Shown here piece after piece: positions 1 to 5,998 of a DNA stretch of 5,998 nucleotides (the first letter of the stretch is position 1; the number at the start of each line of letters is the position of its first letter). The DNA comes from Chlamydiae bacterium RIFCSPHIGHO2_12_FULL_27_8 (GTDB lineage: Bacteria; Chlamydiota; Chlamydiia; Chlamydiales; SM23-39), in NCBI GenBank assembly GCA_001796155.1, contig MGLU01000018.1, positions 1-5,998 of the forward strand, in the 5' to 3' direction. The notes under the pieces are model-generated. The model did no database searches, was not told where the DNA came from, and was given only the letters and a program-made list of their open reading frames with translations. The position numbers and the translations under genes are program-made.

Positions 1-145
1 AAAAGGTATCCGAATAATAAATTTTAAAATTATTCATAAAACTCAAAAATCATTTTCTTCTTTTTATATTGATGAAATATTAAAAGAAGAAAATGATTTT
101 TGAGTTTTATGAATAATTTTAAAATTTATTATTCGGATACCTTTT
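1..145. repeat. Near-perfect 145-base palindrome (giant hairpin)
   Basis: Bases 1-64 are an exact reverse complement of bases 82-145, with no mismatch in 64 pairs. After one T/T mismatch (65 with 81) five more pairs form (66-70 with 76-80), leaving a 5-base tip. The outer ends read AAAAGGTATCCG and CGGATACCTTTT. The symmetry reaches the first base of the window, so the palindrome may extend further left. It is much longer than an intrinsic terminator stem and encodes no protein that I can recognise. Candidates are a palindromic MITE-like element, a long hairpin of the REP/BIME kind, or a fold-back duplication made during amplification or assembly. The sequence alone does not decide between these. 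Confidence 0.95.
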
Positions 146-209
146 GCTAAAGATGTATTTTTTAGAAAAAGCTAAAGAAGAGGTTGGTATGGCTGTTGAA
201 ATGTTATAG
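131..209 (+). pseudogene. Possible 3' remnant of a disrupted plus-strand gene
   Basis: From 162 to a TAG stop at 207-209 the plus strand reads LEKAKEEVGMAVEML, a charged amphipathic helix that looks like the natural C-terminus of a protein and not random AT-rich translation. In the neighbouring frame, 131-160 reads IRIPFAKDVF. The two frames join if one T is removed from the run of six at 158-163. The upstream part of this reading lies inside the right arm of the palindrome and soon meets a stop codon, so no intact gene exists here. I do not recognise the family. It could be a gene end cut by the palindrome, an assembly junction, or chance. Convergent orientation with the minus-strand genes fits a gene end at this place. 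Confidence 0.25.
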
Positions 210-297
210 TTTGGATTTAATCTTACATTTAATATAAAAAATAAACTTAAATTAAATGGAAATTAAAATGAATACAAATAAAAAAAAATTATTTTAA

Positions 298-315
298 AAA
301 ACAGAAGACTGTTTT
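298..315 (-). terminator. Probable intrinsic terminator of the argF/arcB transcript
   Basis: On the minus strand, about 80 bases past the argF/arcB stop codon, AAAACAG and CTGTTTT form a perfect 7-bp stem with a 4-base loop (TCTT). The RNA then continues as UU, a short A-rich break, and a run of eight or more U (281-288). The stem is rather A/U-rich, with only two G-C pairs, as expected in so AT-rich a genome. It stands between the last minus-strand gene and the non-coding left end, where a terminator is expected. Confidence 0.5.
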
Positions 316-364
316 CCAATGAGAATAATTTTTAATTCAAAATTACTGATCAGTTGGGAAACAG
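309..364. repeat. Two-tier imperfect inverted repeat overlapping the terminator
   Basis: Bases 309-319 pair with 354-364 (11 positions; the only irregular one is 315 with 358, a U-G wobble in plus-strand RNA but an A-C mismatch in minus-strand RNA). Inside it 324-332 pair with 339-347 (9 positions; 325 with 346 is irregular, a U-G wobble in minus-strand RNA), with a 6-base loop. The outer arm 309-315 is the same segment used by the short terminator stem 298-315, so the two folds exclude each other. On the minus-strand transcript the long hairpin can form before the short one is complete. It may protect the 3' end of the mRNA or be part of a compound terminator. Confidence 0.55.
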
Positions 365-394
365 GTTTAAAATTTCAAAAAAATTAGATTGCAG

Positions 395-1384
395 CTAACC
401 AATAGTTGCAACAATTACAGCTTTAATAGTATGTAATCTATTTTCTGCTTCATCAAATACAATTGAATGTTTTGATCTAAACACTTCATCTGTAACCTCC
501 ATTGATTTTAAACCAAATTTCTTAAAAATATCTTTTCCTACTTCAGTTTCCAAATCATGAAATGCAGGCAGACAGTGCATAAATAAAACATTTGGGTTTT
601 TAGATTTTTGAAGCATTTTCATATCTACTTGATATGATTTTAAAAGTTTAATTCTCTCTTCAAACATTTTCTCTTCACCCATAGATACCCAAACATCCGT
701 ATAAATAACATCAGCATTTTTTACAGCTTTTTCTATATTTGATGTAATTTCAATTTTAGCTTTTGTAAATTTAGCTACCTCTTTCATCTCTTTTACAAGT
801 TTTTCTTTCGGCCATAAACTTTTTGGTGCTAAAGCTACAAAATGCATTCCCATTTTTGCACATCCAATCATCCAAGAGTTGCCCATATTATTTCTTGCAT
901 CTCCAACAAAAACTACTTTGATTTTGTTTAGTGGTTTTTTTAAGTGTTCTTCTATTGTTAAAAGATCCGCTAAAATTTGTGTTGGGTGATAATCATCTGT
1001 AAGTCCATTCCAAACAGGTACTCCGGAGTATTTTGCTAAATCATTTACAATACTTTGATCAAAACCTCTATATTCAATCCCATCATAATATCTTCCTAAA
1101 ACTTTCGCTGTATCTTCAATAGATTCTTTTTTCCCCATTTGAGAATTTGTTAGAAATGTAACATTTGCTCCTTCATGACCGGCAGCCGTTTCAAAAGCAC
1201 ATCTTGTTCTAGTTGATGTTTTATCAAAAATTAAAACAATATTCTTATTTTGAAGAGAGTTACCTCTAATACCGGCTCTTAATTTGCTTTTCAGATCTTT
1301 AGAAAGATCTAATAAATATTGTATTTCTTCCGGAGTAAAATCTTTTAATGTTAAAAAACTTCTTCCTTTTAAATTGACAGCCAT
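395..1384 (-). CDS. argF: Ornithine carbamoyltransferase (ArgF/ArgI/ArcB family)
   Basis: This cytoplasmic enzyme transfers a carbamoyl group between carbamoyl phosphate and ornithine/citrulline, either for arginine synthesis or, run in reverse, in the arginine deiminase pathway. The 329 residues match the family's usual length. The carbamoyl-phosphate motif STRTR is at 57-61 and HPTQ at 133-136. The ornithine loop D230-x-W-x-SMG (SMG at 234-236) marks ornithine as substrate, not aspartate or putrescine. HCLPA with the catalytic Cys271 is at 270-274, and the C-terminal [13 protein letters not shown] is typical of the ArgI/ArcB branch. All key residues are present. The ATG at 1384 has a Shine-Dalgarno CAGGA eight bases upstream. 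It is last in the minus-strand gene row, 58 bases after epmA, and no strong promoter of its own is visible. No arcA, arcC or other arg gene is in the window, so the direction of use is open and arcB may be the better name. Confidence 0.95.
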   Translation of the reverse strand: MAVNLKGRSFLTLKDFTPEEIQYLLDLSKDLKSKLRAGIRGNSLQNKNIVLIFDKTSTRTRCAFETAAGHEGANVTFLTNSQMGKKESIEDTAKVLGRYYDGIEYRGFDQSIVNDLAKYSGVPVWNGLTDDYHPTQILADLLTIEEHLKKPLNKIKVVFVGDARNNMGNSWMIGCAKMGMHFVALAPKSLWPKEKLVKEMKEVAKFTKAKIEITSNIEKAVKNADVIYTDVWVSMGEEKMFEERIKLLKSYQVDMKMLQKSKNPNVLFMHCLPAFHDLETEVGKDIFKKFGLKSMEVTDEVFRSKHSIVFDEAENRLHTIKAVIVATIG

Positions 1385-1392
1385 TTTTATTT

Positions 1393-1397
1393 TCCTG
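1393..1397 (-). promoter_or_regulatory. Ribosome binding site of argF/arcB
   Basis: CAGGA on the minus strand, eight bases before the ATG at 1384. It supports that start. The residues that follow ([11 protein letters not shown]) also align with the usual N-terminus of the family. Confidence 0.7.
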
Positions 1398-1442
1398 TTT
1401 TTTTGCTATTTAATTTTCTAATAACAAAGTTTTTTTTATCTT

Positions 1443-2354
1443 TCAAAGAAATAATATATCTTCAATATTTTTTTTGTTGTGTTTCAACATAAAAAGTCTG
1501 TCAAAACCAAATGCAATTCCAAATAGATTGCCAAGATTTTTTAAAGAATTTAAAAAATCAGAATCAATTTCCAAATCTTTTTTAACTTTTAAAATTTTTA
1601 AAAATCTTTCTTTTTGGATTTTTTCATCATCTAGTTCAAAAAATCCATTTCCTAGTTCTAATCCATTAAAAAAAAATTCAAACCTAAAGGCTACTTCTAT
1701 ATTATTTTTAATATACGTTTTAGCAAGTGCTGCCTGATTTGATGGGAAATCATATACTAAATATAAAACATTTTTAGAGCATTTTTTTTCTATTACATAA
1801 TCAAAAAGAAGATTTAAAATTTCTTCATTCGAACAAAAATCAAAATTTTCTAATGAAATATTTTCATTTTTTAAAATTTTTTTAAATTCTTCTTTTCTTA
1901 TATCAAAACAATCAAAATTCAAATAACTCTTAAAAAGAGTTTGATAGGAAACTTTTTCAAATTTTTTAAATCTTATAAACAGTTTGATGATTTTCAGATT
2001 GTCTTTAATAAATTCTTCAAAAGTTATATCTGATTTGTACCATTCAATCATTGTAAATTCAAAATGATGCTTTTTACTTTTCTCTTTATCTCTAAAAACA
2101 TGACCTAAATAATAAATATCCCTCATCCCTTTAGAAATGATTTTTTTCATTTCATATTCAGGAGAAGTATGAAGATAATGAAGTTTATTAGAGGGATATG
2201 CTTTGATGGAATCTATATAAAAATCAATAGTCGGATATTTTAGAAGAGCCTGTGTATCAACCTCTAAAATATTTTTTTTATAAAAAAAATCCCTAACCTT
2301 TTTCAGTTGATAAGATCTATCAGTAAAAATTTTAACTTTGGGATCTTGAGACAT
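1443..2354 (-). CDS. epmA: EF-P lysyltransferase EpmA (PoxA/GenX, LysRS paralogue)
   Basis: EpmA activates a lysine derivative, (R)-beta-lysine in E. coli, with ATP and attaches it to a conserved lysine of elongation factor P. The 303-residue protein is only the class II catalytic core of lysyl-tRNA synthetase, without the N-terminal anticodon-binding OB domain, as in E. coli EpmA (325 residues). Visible parts are TSPEYEMKK at 63-71, motif 2 at 87-106 (F87-R88, E91, H96, E99, ending EFTMIEWY), YDFPSNQAALAK at 201-212, ELGNGFFEL at 233-241, and motif 3 GIAFGFDRL at 279-287 with Arg286. Ala281 matches, from memory, Ala298 of E. coli EpmA, where LysRS has Gly, which argues against a truncated LysRS. 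Gly235 is LysRS-like where E. coli EpmA has Ala. The ATG at 2354 lies 23 bases inside the end of efp with only a weak, very close GGAA before it, so translation is probably coupled to efp. No EpmB (lysine 2,3-aminomutase) gene is in the window. Confidence 0.93.
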   Translation of the reverse strand: MSQDPKVKIFTDRSYQLKKVRDFFYKKNILEVDTQALLKYPTIDFYIDSIKAYPSNKLHYLHTSPEYEMKKIISKGMRDIYYLGHVFRDKEKSKKHHFEFTMIEWYKSDITFEEFIKDNLKIIKLFIRFKKFEKVSYQTLFKSYLNFDCFDIRKEEFKKILKNENISLENFDFCSNEEILNLLFDYVIEKKCSKNVLYLVYDFPSNQAALAKTYIKNNIEVAFRFEFFFNGLELGNGFFELDDEKIQKERFLKILKVKKDLEIDSDFLNSLKNLGNLFGIAFGFDRLFMLKHNKKNIEDILFL

Positions 2355-2904
2355 ATTCCGCAGTTCTTGTATCTACTTTAATTATTTCACCCTGTTCTAT
2401 AAATATAGGTATAGAAATATTAGCCCCTGTTTCTAAAATTGCAGGTTTTAAAACTCTACCTGATGCAGTATCACCTCTAACCCCGGGATTGGTCTCTACA
2501 ATTTTTAAATCCATAAATGTCGGAGGAAGTATTTCTATAGCTTCACCTTTGTAAAAAATGATATCGTATATTATATCGTCTTTTAACCATTTTTTTGTTT
2601 CTTTGATTGCTGTAAAAGGTATATGCATCTGTTCAAAAGTTTCATCAGACATAAAAACAGCTTCATTTTGATCTAAATAAAGAAGTCTCATTCTCATTTC
2701 CTGAACGTCTGCAAGAGAAAGTTTTTCGCCTGATTTGTATGTTTTTTCAATTGATCTTCCTGACTGCAGGTGCTTTACTCTTATTCTATTAAATGCTTGG
2801 CCTTTGCCGGGTTTTACAAATTCATTTGAAATAACTAGATAGGGTTGATTTTCAATTTCTAGTTTCATCCCTTGTTTTATATCATTTGTTGAAATATCGC
2901 TCAT
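2332..2904 (-). CDS. efp: Translation elongation factor P (EF-P)
   Basis: EF-P binds between the ribosomal P and E sites and promotes peptide bond formation at consecutive prolines. The 190 residues equal the normal three-domain length: a KOW-like domain I (about 1-65), an OB domain II (about 66-128) and an OB domain III (about 129-190). The domain I loop reads KPGKGQAF at 31-38, and Lys34 (codon 2803-2805) is at exactly the position modified by EpmA in E. coli. This identifies the lysine-modified type, in contrast to the Arg32 (EarP) type. The C-terminal signature is present at KPAILETG...IPIFIEQG, and the protein ends VDTRTAEYVSRSQS, four residues past the usual YVSR end. The ATG at 2904 has a full AAGGAG four bases upstream. 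Its 3' end overlaps epmA by 23 bases, so enzyme and substrate are made together. A sigma70-like promoter precedes it. Confidence 0.97.
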   Translation of the reverse strand: MSDISTNDIKQGMKLEIENQPYLVISNEFVKPGKGQAFNRIRVKHLQSGRSIEKTYKSGEKLSLADVQEMRMRLLYLDQNEAVFMSDETFEQMHIPFTAIKETKKWLKDDIIYDIIFYKGEAIEILPPTFMDLKIVETNPGVRGDTASGRVLKPAILETGANISIPIFIEQGEIIKVDTRTAEYVSRSQS

Positions 2905-2908
2905 AAAT

Positions 2909-2914
2909 CTCCTT
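2909..2914 (-). promoter_or_regulatory. Strong ribosome binding site of efp
   Basis: A perfect AAGGAG on the minus strand, four bases before the efp ATG. It is the strongest Shine-Dalgarno sequence seen in the window, which suits a highly expressed translation factor and contrasts with the weak site of the overlapping epmA. Confidence 0.8.
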
Positions 2915-2926
2915 AATTTTGAATAG

Positions 2927-2956
2927 ATTATATCCTTTTTGCATTAAAAAATTCAA
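2927..2956 (-). promoter_or_regulatory. Sigma70-type promoter for efp-epmA
   Basis: In the 68-base gap between mfd and efp the minus strand has a consensus -10 box TATAAT (2927-2932), a -35-like TTGAAT (2951-2956) and an 18-base spacer. Transcription would start near 2920, giving a leader of about 16 bases that just includes the AAGGAG. TATAAT arises easily in AT-rich DNA, but its position and the good -35 match support function. It would let efp, epmA and perhaps argF/arcB be expressed independently of mfd. Confidence 0.5.
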
Positions 2957-2972
2957 ATATAAGCTTTGCAAT

Positions 2973-5900
2973 TTATATGTTAAAATTATTTTTTAAAAAT
3001 AATATTGTTTGATCAATAAAAATATTTGGGTCGCTATGTTTTATTAAAGGCAGAACTTTTTTAATTTTGTCTTTCCCAAAAGCTCTTTCTGCCGATATTG
3101 AAAATTCTAAAAATTTTATAGAAATAAAATGATGTCTGTCTGCAAAGATTTTCAATCTAGTCATTGCAAATAAAAAATTGACTTCGTTAGGAATTTTACC
3201 AAATCTATCTTCCATTTCGTTATAAATTTCTAAAATATCATTTTCGTTTTTCATCTCTCCAAGTCTATAATAAATTTCCATCCTGATTGAAGATTCTTTA
3301 ATGTAACTATCAGGTATAAATGAAGGAAAAGATGCTTCAATTTTACTTTCGAAAAATGAAGGCCGCCGGTTGTGTTTTAAATTCTCTATAGTTTGTTTTA
3401 AAAGTTTACAATATAAATGAAATCCAATATTTGAAACATAACCTGATTGTTTGGTCCCAATTATATCTCCGGCTCCTCTTATTTCTAAATCTCGCAGTGC
3501 AACTTTCATGCTCCCTCCAAAACTTGGAGACTCTAAAAGAGCATTTAACCTTTTTCTTGCTACCTCTGATACCTCTTTTCTTTTAGGAGTAATGAAATAT
3601 GCGTAAGATGATCTGTTCCATCTGCCTACTCTTCCTCTTAATTGATATAGTGCAGATAATCCAAATGTATCTGCTCTATCAATTATAATTGTGTTTGCAT
3701 TTGGAATGTCTATACCGTTTTCAATAATTGTTGTAGCAAATAATATATCAACTTCACCATTTTTAAATTCATGAAAAATATCATCAATACTATCAGATGG
3801 CATCTGACCGTGAGCAATTTTTATTTTTACTTCTTTTGGAAGAATTTTTTTAATGTGTTCAGCTCTATTAAAAATTGATTCAACTCTGTTATGTATAAAA
3901 AATACCTGCCCATTTCTTGAAATTTCTCTAAGTATTGCATTTTTTATTGTTTCATCTTCATTCTCTGCCAAAATAGTTTTTATTGGCAGCCTGTCCTGCG
4001 GCGGTGTATTTATTACTGACATGTCTTTTGCTTTAATCATAGACATATATAAAGTTCTAGGTATCGGAGTTGCAGAAAGTGTAATGCAGTCCACTCCGGT
4101 TTTGATTTTTTTTAAATGCTCTTTTGCTCTAACTCCAAATCTCTGCTCTTCATCAATAATTATTAAACCAAGATCATTGAATTTTACATCTTTTGATAAA
4201 ATTCTATGAGTTCCTATCAAAATATCTACTTTTTTCTCTTCCACTCTTTCTAAAATTTCTTTATTTTTTTTCTGAGTATTGAATCTTGAAACATGTTCAA
4301 TTATTACGGGAAAGGTATTCATTCTTTCTTTAAAAGTATCAAAATGCTGCATTGCTAAAACAGTTGTCGGTACTAATACCGCAACCTGTTTTTTGCCGTC
4401 ACATACTGCTTTAAATGCTGCCCTCATTGCAACTTCTGTTTTGCCATAGCCGACATCGCCAACAATTAACCTGTCGGCAGCTTTTTTGCTCTGCATGTCA
4501 TTTTTAACATCTTTAATTGCATTTAACTGATCAGTTGTTTCAACATATGGAAAGTCCATTTCAAAAATTTGCATTTCATCGCTATCGGATGGAAACTCAA
4601 ATCCACCTTCAATTTCTCTTTCAGCCTGCATTTTTAAAAGATCTTGGGCATACCCTATAATTTGTTTTTGTGCTTGCAGTTTTGTCGTCTGCCATTTTTT
4701 CGAACCAAGTTCATCAATATTAGGTGAAATCTCTTCAGAACCGATGTATTTGCTTATTAAATGTGCCTGAGACAGGGGAACGTAGAGTTTTGATTGATTT
4801 TTATATTCAATAACAAAAAATTCTGATTTCAGACCTAAATGGTTTGTAAGATTTTCTACTCCTAAATATTTACCTATACCGCTATGGTAATGTACTACAT
4901 AATTTCCGATTTCAAGACTATTAAATTCTAAAGCTAGAGAGTGGTGTGTATCTCTCCATTTCTGTCTTCTGATAACATGTCTTTTTGTTATATCAAAATA
5001 TGAAATAAAACATTTTTTTAAGTCTATATCAATAAAGCCTGAATTTAAAAAACCATTTTCAAATTTAACTTTTAATTCTATTTTTTTATTTTTTAAAAGT
5101 TCTAAAATATGATTTTTTTCAGATTCCTGTTTGTATAAAAAAATTATTTCAAGACTGTTTGATGATAAATTTAAAATTTCATCTAAAATATTTTCAATTT
5201 TCTCCTTTTTAAGAAATTCTGAAAAACTTACAAAATTATGCTCCAAATGATATGAATTGATCTTTTTATTGAAAATTTCAAATTGAATTTTTTTATTTTT
5301 TAAATTTTCAACATGAGAAAGTTCATTTAAATCATTTTGTGAAAAATATACCTTTTTATTGTTTTCAATGTTTTTAAAAAATTCTTCAAAAGAAATAAAA
5401 AATTTCGATTGTTGTATATGAAACTTGTCTAATTTAACAAGATTGTCTTCAATAAGTAAAATATCTTCAAAAATAATAACAAAATCATTTAAATATGAAG
5501 TTATAGATGTCAATTTTTCGTTTTTTATTAAATGCAGCTCATCTGCCGGAAATATTTGTACATTTTCAATAAAATCTATTGATCTTTGATTAGATGGATC
5601 AAATGTTCTTATACTCTCAATCTCTATATCAAAAAATTCTATTCTATATGGGTTTAAAGCATTAACAGCAAAAATATCTAAAATATTGCCTCTGAGGGCA
5701 AATTCCCTTTTGTCTGTAACTAGAGCTGTTTTTTTGTAGCCCATGTTAGTTAAAATAACTTCAAGAGTATCAAAATCAAAAAGATCTTTCTTTTTGAAAT
5801 TTAATGTAAAACTTTTTAAAACATCCTGAGTAATGACTTTTTGAAGAAGAGAATGAAGATTGCAGATCAATAACTTATTCTTTTTTTCTTCTAAAAGGTT

Positions 5901-5998
5901 ATACATAGTCTCAAATCTTTTTCCAATTATATCTGCACTAGGAGCTATATCTTCATTCGGAAAAGTTTCCCATGATAGAAATTCAAAAAGGTTTTGGT
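2973..5998 (-). CDS. mfd: Transcription-repair coupling factor Mfd, 5' end missing
   Basis: Mfd is an ATP-driven DNA translocase that removes RNA polymerase stalled at lesions and recruits UvrA for nucleotide excision repair. About 1007 codons are visible; the frame is open to the right edge, and roughly the first 100 residues of a normal protein of about 1150 are outside. The ATG at 5906 is internal: the 30 codons before it continue the UvrB-like module (SWETFPN, DIIGKR). Counted from that Met, the UvrB-like N-terminal part runs to about 120, then a divergent Lys/Asn/Phe-rich stretch to about 305. The RNA polymerase-interacting domain is at about 330-390 (VVHYHSGIGKYLG). The helicase lobes carry Walker A GDVGYGKT at 483-490, DEEQ at 585-588, SATPIPR at 611-617 and motif VI QLRGRVGR at 755-762. 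The TRG-type motif RGAGDIIGTKQSG is at 810-822, followed by C-terminal domain D7. All catalytic motifs are intact. The GRVGRW and LYCKLLK features resemble chlamydial Mfd. It lies 68 bases upstream of efp on the same strand. Confidence 0.97.
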   Translation of the reverse strand, partial: QNLFEFLSWETFPNEDIAPSADIIGKRFETMYNLLEEKKNKLLICNLHSLLQKVITQDVLKSFTLNFKKKDLFDFDTLEVILTNMGYKKTALVTDKREFALRGNILDIFAVNALNPYRIEFFDIEIESIRTFDPSNQRSIDFIENVQIFPADELHLIKNEKLTSITSYLNDFVIIFEDILLIEDNLVKLDKFHIQQSKFFISFEEFFKNIENNKKVYFSQNDLNELSHVENLKNKKIQFEIFNKKINSYHLEHNFVSFSEFLKKEKIENILDEILNLSSNSLEIIFLYKQESEKNHILELLKNKKIELKVKFENGFLNSGFIDIDLKKCFISYFDITKRHVIRRQKWRDTHHSLALEFNSLEIGNYVVHYHSGIGKYLGVENLTNHLGLKSEFFVIEYKNQSKLYVPLSQAHLISKYIGSEEISPNIDELGSKKWQTTKLQAQKQIIGYAQDLLKMQAEREIEGGFEFPSDSDEMQIFEMDFPYVETTDQLNAIKDVKNDMQSKKAADRLIVGDVGYGKTEVAMRAAFKAVCDGKKQVAVLVPTTVLAMQHFDTFKERMNTFPVIIEHVSRFNTQKKNKEILERVEEKKVDILIGTHRILSKDVKFNDLGLIIIDEEQRFGVRAKEHLKKIKTGVDCITLSATPIPRTLYMSMIKAKDMSVINTPPQDRLPIKTILAENEDETIKNAILREISRNGQVFFIHNRVESIFNRAEHIKKILPKEVKIKIAHGQMPSDSIDDIFHEFKNGEVDILFATTIIENGIDIPNANTIIIDRADTFGLSALYQLRGRVGRWNRSSYAYFITPKRKEVSEVARKRLNALLESPSFGGSMKVALRDLEIRGAGDIIGTKQSGYVSNIGFHLYCKLLKQTIENLKHNRRPSFFESKIEASFPSFIPDSYIKESSIRMEIYYRLGEMKNENDILEIYNEMEDRFGKIPNEVNFLFAMTRLKIFADRHHFISIKFLEFSISAERAFGKDKIKKVLPLIKHSDPNIFIDQTILFLKNNFNI

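Noticed and set aside
1..145. Palindrome as a simple rho-independent terminator or a CRISPR repeat
   Set aside because: The stem is far too long and lacks a GC-rich core for a terminator, and there is only one unit with no spacers for CRISPR.
256..297. Tiny plus-strand frame (MEIKMNTNKKKLF) with GGAAATTAAA before its second ATG
   Set aside because: Thirteen codons of mostly A-rich sequence; no plus-strand gene follows that a leader peptide could control, so chance is more likely.
1385..1442. Separate promoter for argF/arcB in the epmA-argF gap
   Set aside because: Only poor -35/-10 combinations with wrong spacing are present, so co-transcription with epmA is more likely.
1474..1737. Open plus-strand frame of 87 codons opposite epmA
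   Set aside because: It lies fully antisense to the conserved C-terminal motifs of epmA, is rich in Ser/Phe/Lys as expected of the complement of AT-rich coding DNA, and resembles no family.
2939..2971. TTGCA...TGCAA inverted repeat flanking the -35 region of the efp promoter as a possible operator
   Set aside because: Only five pairs with a long spacer in AT-rich DNA; not distinguishable from chance.
3853..4209. Open plus-strand frame of 118 codons opposite mfd
   Set aside because: It is antisense to the helicase motifs of mfd, has no convincing ribosome binding site and looks hydrophobic only because it mirrors conserved mfd codons.
5904..5906. ATG at 5906 as the true mfd start
   Set aside because: The frame stays open to the window edge, and the 30 upstream codons carry Mfd-like sequence, so the gene is cut by the window and not short.

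Overview
The window is strongly AT-rich (by eye well under one third G+C). It carries four genes, all on the minus strand, so they are transcribed from right to left: mfd (5' end cut off by the right edge), efp, epmA and an ornithine carbamoyltransferase gene (argF/arcB). The genes fill about 395-5998 with gaps of 68 and 58 bases and one 23-base overlap. TGA and TAA/TAG act as stops and TGG encodes Trp, so the standard bacterial code applies.

Taxonomy is inferred from protein features, not from a search. The last third of Mfd has features that I remember from chlamydial Mfd proteins: Trp after the helicase motif VI arginine (GRVGRW), an LYCKLLK stretch, and an IPDSYI...RMEIYY segment. Low G+C together with an ornithine carbamoyltransferase of the ArgI/ArcB type would suit a deep-branching, possibly anaerobic chlamydia-like lineage such as Anoxychlamydiales, where an arginine deiminase pathway has been described. 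I hold Chlamydiota with moderate confidence and the order with low confidence.

Layout, left to right. 1-145 is a near-perfect palindrome (64-base arms, 17-base centre) that runs to the window edge, so its full extent is unknown. 146-209 looks like the last codons of a plus-strand gene that is broken at the palindrome and possibly frameshifted. 210-297 shows no gene. 298-364 holds two overlapping hairpins followed, on the minus strand, by T-rich sequence: the probable terminator of the minus-strand genes. Then come argF/arcB (395-1384), epmA (1443-2354), efp (2332-2904), an efp promoter in the 2905-2972 gap, and mfd (2973 to beyond 5998).

Functional logic: EF-P relieves ribosome stalling at proline-rich stretches, and EpmA is the LysRS-like enzyme that attaches a lysine derivative to EF-P Lys34. 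Here substrate and modifier overlap head to tail, and Lys34 and the EpmA catalytic motifs are intact. Mfd couples transcription to nucleotide excision repair, and the carbamoyltransferase is a metabolic gene. These two are probably neighbours of the EF-P pair only by operon arrangement. The coding part is conventional; the unexplained part is the palindrome and the broken sequence beside it.
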